Source: Prevotella sp. tc2-28 (GTDB lineage: Bacteria > Bacteroidota > Bacteroidia > Bacteroidales > Bacteroidaceae). Taken from it: a stretch of DNA of 64,000 nucleotides. Position numbers and translations under genes: made by a program. Shown here one piece after another: positions 55,771-64,000 of this stretch (positions within the stretch are counted from its first letter, which is position 1; every line of letters starts with the position of its first letter). The notes under the pieces were generated by a model. The model was not told where the DNA came from. It did no database searches and saw nothing but the letters and a program-made list of their open reading frames with translations. The stretch lies in assembly GCF_900107705.1 (NCBI RefSeq), contig NZ_FNRE01000017.1, positions 1-64,000 on the forward strand, written 5' to 3'.

Positions 55771-58218
55771 ATGAAGAAGCTACTCATCCTATTATCCCTC
55801 GTATGTTCGCTATCGGCAAAGGCCGGGCAACACGTGCTGTGGTATACCCAGCCTGCCCGCCATTGGCTGGAGGCTCTACCCATAGGCAACTCGCAGATGG
55901 GTGTCATGGTTTTTGGTAATCCTGATGTAGAAACACTCGCGCTGAACGAGGAGACCTTTTGGAGCGGACAGCCGCATGACAACAACAATGCTGCTGCCCG
56001 TGAACGCTTGCAGGAAGTACGCGACCTGGTGTTTGCCGGTCGTGAGGAGGAAGCCGCACAGGTGATTGACAAGTTCTTCTTCCGTGGACCACACGGTATG
56101 CGATTCCTGCCCCTGGGCAACGTGAAGCTGACATTAGGTCATCACGACGTGAGCGACTACCGCCGCGAACTGAACATTGGTGATGCCGTGCATACAACGT
56201 CGTATGTCTGTCAGGGAGTGCGTTACACGCAGACCGTCTTCGCCTCGCTTGCCGACCATGCCGTTGTCGTTCGGCTTACTGCCAGCAAGCCTGGCGCACT
56301 GTCGTTCAGTGTGAACATGGAGAGTGCACTGCAGCACCAGTTGCAGGCCGAGGATGGACAAATAACCATGACAGTCAACAATGTGGCACAGGAAGGCATC
56401 GACGGCGGACTGACTGCCGAATGTCGCCTGCACATCGACACCGACGGTACGGTGAAAGGCGGTACGGTGAAGGATGCCACCACGGCAACCCTTTACATCG
56501 TGGCAGCCACCAACTATGTGAACTACCACGACGTGAGCGGTCAGCCTACCACCAAGAATAACGGAGTGCTGGAAGCCATCAGACCGCTGACCTATCAGCA
56601 GTTACTGCAGCGCCACCTCACGAAATATCATGAGCAATACAACCGCGTGAGCCTGCAGCTATCTAGAAACTCTAGAGAATCTAGCCCTTCTAGTCTCTCT
56701 AGCCCCTCTAGCCTCCCCACCGACCAGCGGTTGGCAGCCTTCGACGGCACCGACCTCGACATGGTGGCGCTGATGATGCAGTATGGGCGCTATCTGCTTA
56801 TCTCGTCATCGCAGCCTGGTGGACAGCCCGCTAACCTGCAGGGTGTGTGGAACGATAAGATGAACGCTCCGTGGGATTCGAAATACACCATCAATATCAA
56901 TGCTGAGATGAACTACTGGCCCTCCATGGTGGGCAACCTCGTGGAGTGTCAGGAACCCCTGTTGCGGATGATCAGCGACCTCAGCGTGACGGGTTCCAAG
57001 ACAGCAGGTGCGATGTATGGCTGCAAAGGGTGGGTGGCTCATCATAACACCGACCTGTGGCGTATCGCCGGACCAGTTGACGGTACCATGTGGGGTATGT
57101 TCCCCACAGGTGGCGCATGGCTGACGACGCATATCTGGCAACAGTACCTCTTCACGGGCGATAAGCAACTGCTGGAGCAATACTATCCAGTGATGAAAGG
57201 TGCTGCCGACTTCCTGCTCGACTACTTGCGCATCCATCCGGAGTATGGCTGGCTAGTCACCAACCCCACCGTATCACCTGAACACGGGCCGGTAGGTAAG
57301 CACACCACGGTGACGGCAGGCTCGACGATGGACAACCAGATTGTGTATGACGTGCTGACGCAGACCGCACAGGCAGCCCGCATCCTTGGAAAGGACGCTG
57401 TATACATCAGCCAGCTCACCTCAGCCATCTCGCAACTGCCTCCCATGCAGATAGGACAGTACGGTCAGTTGCAGGAGTGGCTGTGGGACGGTGACGATCC
57501 GAAAGACGAGCACCGTCATATCTCGCACCTCTACGGACTGTATCCCTCCAACCAGCTATCGCCCTTCTTGCATCCGGAACTGTATGCAGCCGCTGCCACC
57601 ACCCTGAAGCAGCGTGGCGACATGGCTACGGGATGGAGTCTGGGATGGAAAACCAATTTCTGGGCACGAATGCTCGACGGCAACCATGCCTTCCAGATTA
57701 TCAAGAACATGCTCCGACTGTTACCCGACGATGCACATGTCCGCGAGTATCCTGACGGACGCACCTATCCGAACTTGTTCGATGCCCACCCGCCCTTCCA
57801 GATTGACGGCAACTTCGGCGTGTCCGCAGGAATCTGCGAGATGCTCTTGCAGAGTCACGACGGAGCGCTGCACCTCCTGCCTGCACTGCCTGACGACTGG
57901 CAACAAGGCGAGGTAAAGGGCCTGCGCGCACGTGGCGGCTTTATCGTCGACGAGCAATGGAGCAAGGGAAAACTGCGCACCGCCAAGGTCCGCTCGACGA
58001 TAGGAGGCACCCTCCGCCTCCGCTCCTATGTGCCTTTGAAGGGCAAGGGACTGCGCCCAGCCCAGGGACCTTGTCCTAATCCGCTTTATGCACCTGCTGA
58101 CGTCAAGGTGCTGGAACATTCGCATACGAACCAACCAAATACCATCAAGCCCGTTCCTCGCGTCTATGAATACGACGTGCAGACGGAGCCAGGAAAGACT
58201 TATACATTTACCTATTAA
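55771..58218 (+). CDS. GH95-family alpha-L-fucosidase/alpha-L-galactosidase
   Basis: 815 aa, signal peptide ending LSAKAG. Family words: [36 protein letters not shown], and in the helical barrel [19 protein letters not shown] (Glu about 379) and [20 protein letters not shown]. The later part is [20 protein letters not shown]. Some GH95 enzymes of Bacteroides xylan loci remove alpha-L-galactose from complex corn xylan, which suits this place better than fucose. Residues about 297-316 ([19 protein letters not shown]) come from a 9-bp TCTAG repeat. First gene of the third operon. Confidence 0.9.
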   Translation: MKKLLILLSLVCSLSAKAGQHVLWYTQPARHWLEALPIGNSQMGVMVFGNPDVETLALNEETFWSGQPHDNNNAAARERLQEVRDLVFAGREEEAAQVIDKFFFRGPHGMRFLPLGNVKLTLGHHDVSDYRRELNIGDAVHTTSYVCQGVRYTQTVFASLADHAVVVRLTASKPGALSFSVNMESALQHQLQAEDGQITMTVNNVAQEGIDGGLTAECRLHIDTDGTVKGGTVKDATTATLYIVAATNYVNYHDVSGQPTTKNNGVLEAIRPLTYQQLLQRHLTKYHEQYNRVSLQLSRNSRESSPSSLSSPSSLPTDQRLAAFDGTDLDMVALMMQYGRYLLISSSQPGGQPANLQGVWNDKMNAPWDSKYTININAEMNYWPSMVGNLVECQEPLLRMISDLSVTGSKTAGAMYGCKGWVAHHNTDLWRIAGPVDGTMWGMFPTGGAWLTTHIWQQYLFTGDKQLLEQYYPVMKGAADFLLDYLRIHPEYGWLVTNPTVSPEHGPVGKHTTVTAGSTMDNQIVYDVLTQTAQAARILGKDAVYISQLTSAISQLPPMQIGQYGQLQEWLWDGDDPKDEHRHISHLYGLYPSNQLSPFLHPELYAAAATTLKQRGDMATGWSLGWKTNFWARMLDGNHAFQIIKNMLRLLPDDAHVREYPDGRTYPNLFDAHPPFQIDGNFGVSAGICEMLLQSHDGALHLLPALPDDWQQGEVKGLRARGGFIVDEQWSKGKLRTAKVRSTIGGTLRLRSYVPLKGKGLRPAQGPCPNPLYAPADVKVLEHSHTNQPNTIKPVPRVYEYDVQTEPGKTYTFTY
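56662..56715 (+). repeat. Six TCTAG units with exact 9-bp pitch inside the GH95 gene
   Basis: TCTAG starts at 56662, 56671, 56680, 56689, 56698 and 56707, each followed by four variable bases. Each unit codes for three residues, giving [18 protein letters not shown]. Confidence 0.95.
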
Positions 58219-60390
<2,172 letters not shown>

Positions 60391-60396
60391 AAAGAT

Positions 60397-63069
60397 ATGA
60401 GAGATATGAAAAAACTATTATCAACTATGCTGGTTCTGGGCATGACCTCCGTGGTCATGGCTCAGAACCCTTTCGTACAGACATGGTGCACCAGTGACCC
60501 TGCACCGATGGTACACGACGGTACGATGTATGTTTACACGGGTCATGATGAGGACAATGCCGACTTCTTCTGGATGCAGGAGTGGCGTGTATATTCCACC
60601 CGTGACATGGTGAACTGGCAGGACCATGGCTCACCGTTGGCCTTGGAGAGCTTCTCGTGGGCTGACGACCGTGCCTGGGCTTCGCAGTGTGTCGAGCGCG
60701 ATGGTAAGTTCTACTGGTACATCTGTGCCCATTCCAGGTTGTCTAAGGGAATGGCCATCGGTGTGGCTGTCAGCGACTCCCCTACGGGACCGTTCCGCGA
60801 CGCCATTGGCAAGCCCCTGTTTGAGAACGGCTCGTGGGACCATATCGACCCTACCGTGCTGATTGACGACGACGGACAGGCTTGGCTCATGTGGGGTAAT
60901 CCGCAATGCTATTACCTGAAGTTGAACCGCGACATGATTTCCTATAGCGGCGAACTGGGTAAGCTTGACATGACCGAGGAAGCCTTTGGCGGTCCGATGA
61001 TGAGCAAGCGTGAGAAGGGCAAGCAGTATAAGGACTCGTATGTCGAAGGTCCTTGGCTGACCAAGCGGAAAGGCGTGTATCAACTGCTGTATGCTGCTGG
61101 TGGTGTGCCTGAACACATCTCTTACAGCACGGCATCGTCGCCTGTAGGCCCTTGGAAATATGCAGGAGTCATCATGCCTTTGAGCGACACGAAGTCGTTT
61201 ACCAACCATTGTGGTGTTGCCGACTATAAAGGACATTCTTATTTCTTCTATCATACGGGTAAGTTGCCTGGTGGTGGTGGCTTCGGCCGTAGCGTGGCCG
61301 TCGAAGAGTTCCAATACAATGCCGACGGCTCGTTCCCAACCATTTTGCCTACTGACGAGGGTGTCAAGCCCGTCGACGCTTTCTGTCCCTTCCGTCGTGT
61401 GGAGGCTGAGACGATGGCTTTCTCGCGTGGCGTGAAGACGGAGCAGAACAACCAGGTGGGTGTCTATGTCAGCGACATCCATAACGGCGATTATATCAAG
61501 TTGCAGAACGTGGCCTTCGGCAACAAGCTTCCTCGTACGTTCTCTGCACGTGTGGCCAGCGGACTGCGTGGCGGACAGATTGAAATCCGTGTGGACAGTC
61601 TTGGCGGTCAACTCCTCGGAACGGTGAATGTACCTGGTACGGGTGGCTGGGAACAGTGGCAGACGCTGACCATCGACCTGACAGCTGTCGTCCGTGGCAC
61701 CCACGACCTCTATTTCGCCTTCAAGGGACGCAAGGGTCCGAAGCTCTTCAATTTCGACTGGTGGGAGATGCGTGGCTTGGAACAGGTCAACATGCCTATC
61801 GTACAGACCAAGTACACTGCCGACCCGTCACCATTGGTCATTGGTGATACGCTGTTCTTATATACCTCGCACGACTCGTCGCCCGACGAGATTAAAGACC
61901 CCAACGAGCGCTCGTCGGCAGGTTTCTTTATGTACGACTGGCTGTTGTGGTCTACTACCGACATGGCCAACTGGACGGCTCACGGAGCTGTCGCTTCCCT
62001 GACGGACTTCTCATGGCGTACGCGTGACAACGGTGCGTGGGCCATCCAGACCGTCAAGCGTAATGGGAAATACTATCTCTATGCTCCCCTGCATGGTCAT
62101 GGCATCGGTGTGCTTGTCAGCGACTCGCCTTACGGTCCGTTCAAAGACCCCCTGGGCGAACCCCTGGTATGGCAACGTGAACATTGGGAGGACATCGACC
62201 CCACCGTCTATATTGACGACGACGGACAGGCCTATATGTACTGGGGTAACCCTAACACCTATTGGGTGATGCTGAACGACGACATGATATCTGTCAAGGG
62301 TGAAATCCATAAGCTCGACTACCACTTGGACCACTACCAGGAAGGTCCGTGGCTCTACAAGCGTAATGGCCATTATTACCTGGCCTATGCCACCACCTGC
62401 TGTCCTGAGGCATTGGGCTATGCCATGAGCGACTCACCCAAGGGACCGTGGAAGTCGAAGGGCTACATCATGCGTCCTACCAACCGTGACCGTGGCAACC
62501 ACCCTGGCATCTGCGACTATAAAGGTCACTCCTACGTCTTCGGTCAGAACTACGACGTGATGCACCTCGAGACCTTCGTGCACCATGAGCGCCGCTCGGT
62601 GTCTGCCACTGAAATCACCTATAATGCCGACGGCACCATTCAGGAAGTGCCCTATTGGCTCGACCAGCAGCCGCTGAAGCAGTTGCAGCCGCTCAACCCC
62701 TACCGTCGTGTGGAGGCAGAAACCATGGCGTGGGGCTACGGACTGAACATCGTGGGTGTGGGTAATACCTGTATCACCGATGTCAATGACGGCGAGTACA
62801 TCCGCGTCCGTGGTGTCGACTTTGGCGACAAGGGTGCCAAGTCGTATGCCATGACTGCAGCCGCCAAGGGCGCTACCACCGTTACGCTCCGCCTCGACAG
62901 TCAGGACGGTCCCGTTGTTGGTGTGCTGACCGTGAAGGAAACAGGCTCTGTCGACCGCTTCCGTCAGTTCACCACCAAGGTGAAGGGTGCCGCAGGCCTC
63001 CACGACCTCTACCTCTGCTTCGATAAGGCCAGTGGTGACATCCGTCTGGACTGGTGGCAGTTTAAGTAA
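60397..63069 (+). CDS. GH43-CBM6-GH43-CBM6 tandem enzyme
   Basis: 890 aa, signal peptide ending SVVMAQ; the ATG at 60406 (MKKLLST) is an equally good start. Two GH43 propellers (about 22-325 and 470-765). The first has the base Asp in TSDPAPMVHDGTMYVYTGHD, DHIDPTVLIDDDGQAW, and the acid Glu in SYVEGPWLTKRKGVYQLLYA. The second has TADPSPLVIGDTLFLYTSHD, EDIDPTVYIDDDGQAYMYWG and YQEGPWLYKRNGHYYLAYA. Each is followed by a CBM6 (CPFRRVEAETMAFSRGVKTE; NPYRRVEAETMAWGYGLNIV). The catalytic triads look complete in both. Probable arabinofuranosidase/xylosidase on arabinoxylan. Last gene of the third operon. Confidence 0.9.
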   Translation: MRDMKKLLSTMLVLGMTSVVMAQNPFVQTWCTSDPAPMVHDGTMYVYTGHDEDNADFFWMQEWRVYSTRDMVNWQDHGSPLALESFSWADDRAWASQCVERDGKFYWYICAHSRLSKGMAIGVAVSDSPTGPFRDAIGKPLFENGSWDHIDPTVLIDDDGQAWLMWGNPQCYYLKLNRDMISYSGELGKLDMTEEAFGGPMMSKREKGKQYKDSYVEGPWLTKRKGVYQLLYAAGGVPEHISYSTASSPVGPWKYAGVIMPLSDTKSFTNHCGVADYKGHSYFFYHTGKLPGGGGFGRSVAVEEFQYNADGSFPTILPTDEGVKPVDAFCPFRRVEAETMAFSRGVKTEQNNQVGVYVSDIHNGDYIKLQNVAFGNKLPRTFSARVASGLRGGQIEIRVDSLGGQLLGTVNVPGTGGWEQWQTLTIDLTAVVRGTHDLYFAFKGRKGPKLFNFDWWEMRGLEQVNMPIVQTKYTADPSPLVIGDTLFLYTSHDSSPDEIKDPNERSSAGFFMYDWLLWSTTDMANWTAHGAVASLTDFSWRTRDNGAWAIQTVKRNGKYYLYAPLHGHGIGVLVSDSPYGPFKDPLGEPLVWQREHWEDIDPTVYIDDDGQAYMYWGNPNTYWVMLNDDMISVKGEIHKLDYHLDHYQEGPWLYKRNGHYYLAYATTCCPEALGYAMSDSPKGPWKSKGYIMRPTNRDRGNHPGICDYKGHSYVFGQNYDVMHLETFVHHERRSVSATEITYNADGTIQEVPYWLDQQPLKQLQPLNPYRRVEAETMAWGYGLNIVGVGNTCITDVNDGEYIRVRGVDFGDKGAKSYAMTAAAKGATTVTLRLDSQDGPVVGVLTVKETGSVDRFRQFTTKVKGAAGLHDLYLCFDKASGDIRLDWWQFK

Positions 63070-63076
63070 CTTTTTT

Positions 63077-63102
63077 GGCACGGATGCGTGTCCATCCGTG
63101 CC
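63077..63102 (+). terminator. Stem-loop ending the third xylan operon
   Basis: GGCACGGATG (63077-63086) pairs with CATCCGTGCC (63093-63102) around CGTGTC, 8 bp after the GH43 stop. T-run and A-run flanks extend the pairing; there is no classical 3' U-run on either strand. GCACGGATG words of this kind are common dispersed sequences in Bacteroidetes. Confidence 0.55.
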
Positions 63103-63570
63103 TAAAAATTACCCTTCATGCGCTCCGTCGATGACGTCGTCACCGTTGCCGCCCTGGTTGTCACCACCGGTATTCCCATAATTCTTTTCTCCTCTTAGTT
63201 TTTAAATAGTTGATAATAATGAGCCCTTTTGGCTTACGCCGCTTTCCCGTTTAACGGGAATGACTCAAATGTTAATTTTTTTAGTTATTGGTTATTGTTT
63301 ATTGTTTATTGGTTGTTGTCTCCATTCGCGACTACTTTTTTACGCTCTGGGCAGGCAGAAAATTTTGTCAGGCCTGAAAACAAATTTTTGGTGCCCTGCG
63401 CTCAAAATCCATCGTTCCTATTGACAATGCAAAGGTACGAAATTTTCAAAGGCCTTGCAAATAAAATCCCGAAAAACCATACTTTTTGAAGCCTAATTTT
63501 CGCCCTAATTTTGCAAGAAATTAAAATGCGTAGAAATGAGAGTCAGAAAAGACACTCAAATACACAGTTT

Positions 63571-63774
63571 TGGACTTTTGGACGTGGACGATTGGACGTT
63601 AAGGCGTTTTCGAAAAGTTCAAGAAGAAAACAATACTTATATATAATATATATATTATATACAAGTATTAAATATATTAACAATTAATTCTTTACATTTC
63701 CTGTTTTTACCCTATTCCCCAACCAAGAAAAAAAATTTTTGCTTAACGTCCAAACGTCCACGTCCAAATGTCCA
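63571..63774. repeat. Inverted-repeat element with 33-bp arms and an internal 38-bp AT palindrome
   Basis: The arm TGGACTTTTGGACGTGGACG + ATTGGACGTTAAG (63571-63603) matches the reverse complement of 63742-63774 at 31 of 33 positions. Inside, 63632-63669 is an AT-rich palindrome (two 19-bp arms, one mismatch; AATACTTATATATAATATA). No gene was found from 63103 to 64000. Confidence 0.85.
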
Positions 63775-63790
63775 TTTCCCATGCTTTGTA

Positions 63791-63917
63791 CTACCCTAGA
63801 AAAAGTTGAATGGTTTTTACCTTAACCCTGCCATAGGTTGAATGCCTGTTGGGTACCTTAATTCTTATCCCTGGCAAAAGTTGAATCATTCTCTCTTAAC
63901 CCTTGTTTCTGTTGAAT
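63791..63917 (-). repeat. Four-copy repeat, ATTCAAC-N6/7-AGGG on the minus strand
   Basis: On the plus strand: CTACCCTAGAAAAAGTTGAAT (63791, counted from the second base), AACCCTGCCATAGGTTGAAT (63824), ATCCCTGGCAAAAGTTGAAT (63867) and AACCCTTGTTTCTGTTGAAT (63898). The CCCT words are spaced 32, 43 and 31 bp. A reversed GTTCAAT...ATTCAGGG lies at 63935-63952. Confidence 0.75.
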
Positions 63918-63961
63918 AGGCTCCGCGGAAAGCCGTTCAATCATATTCAGGGTTTGCGGTG

Positions 63962-63969
63962 CAAAGGTA
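63962..63969 (-). promoter_or_regulatory. Minus-strand -7 box upstream of the four-copy repeat
   Basis: The minus strand reads TACCTTTG followed by CACC, fitting TAnnTTTG. Transcription would run into the repeat array at 63917-63791, with no visible gene after it. The -33 region is near the window edge and unclear. Confidence 0.35.
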
Positions 63970-64000
63970 CATGCTCCTTCTTGAATTTCCAAATTATCGA

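Noticed and set aside
63102..63179. 25-codon minus-strand frame with AAGAGGAGAAAAG before the ATG; in another frame an acidic Gly/Asn/Asp stretch (NTGGDNQGGNGDDVIDG) ends at 63109
   Set aside because: Neither frame is long enough or supported by a promoter. The acidic stretch could be the remnant of a gene end, but nothing upstream continues it.

Overview
The window looks like a chromosome segment of a rumen or gut Prevotella (family Prevotellaceae; the gene set resembles Prevotella/Xylanibacter ruminicola and P. bryantii). Supporting signs are the Bacteroidetes -7 box TAnnTTTG upstream of many genes, SusC/SusD pairs, a hybrid two-component regulator, SPII lipoproteins and Prevotella-type C-terminal tails ending in a 'GIYI..GKKVVVR' pattern. 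No rRNA, tRNA or CRISPR array was seen.

Layout. 1-337 is the end of an IS3-family (IS150-like) element. 338-1010 holds no gene but direct repeats, a run of hairpins and a large imperfect inverted repeat. 1011-1898 is a self-inhibited Fic protein. 2080-8483 (minus) is an envelope-biogenesis operon: DUF6242 lipoprotein, DUF6089 protein, uppS, bamA and two OmpH/Skp chaperones. A 31-codon membrane-peptide gene with its own promoter and terminator follows at 8648-8743, then pckA (minus) and upp (plus).

11509-63069 is essentially one xylan-utilisation locus. A hybrid two-component system (HTCS; minus) faces the xusA-xusB-xusC-xusD-xusE-xyn10C operon (16067-29100), which provides outer-membrane capture and import of xylan fragments plus a surface GH10 xylanase. 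Downstream are an outer-membrane protein gene, a chimeric broken copy of the xyn10 3' end, and a convergent GH5. A three-gene island (Rid-family protein, DUF6057 membrane protein, haem-motif TolB-like lipoprotein; 33805-37684) interrupts the locus. A second operon (37975-55677) then encodes CE6-CE1 esterase, GH115 alpha-glucuronidase, GH3, GH43, a GH97-GH3 fusion, GH31 and another CE6-CE1 esterase. A third operon (55771-63069) encodes GH95, GH10-CE1 (xylanase/feruloyl esterase) and GH43-CBM6-GH43-CBM6. Together these could remove acetate, ferulate, methylglucuronate, arabinose, galactose and possibly xylosyl decorations and cut the backbone to xylose.

Most notable findings. (1) The three operons of the xylan locus share a promoter architecture: two ATGttACAT-like 9-mers exactly 21 bp apart, with exactly 29 bp between the second and the TATCTTTGCA -7 box, and no -33 TTTG. 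This is a candidate HTCS operator, and the motif pair also lies upstream of the HTCS gene. (2) Several enzymes carry short in-frame simple repeats (9-bp TCTAG units in GH95, 21-bp units in GH97-GH3, ATGAGAAATTAGAA-type in GH3 and at the bamA start, TCAATGT-type in GH115), suggesting dispersed microrepeats that make linkers. (3) Around the broken xyn10 copy lie two unrelated triple repeats, both with exactly 22-bp pitch. (4) The right end (63070-64000) has no gene but holds a strong inverted-repeat element and a four-copy repeat behind a minus-strand promoter.
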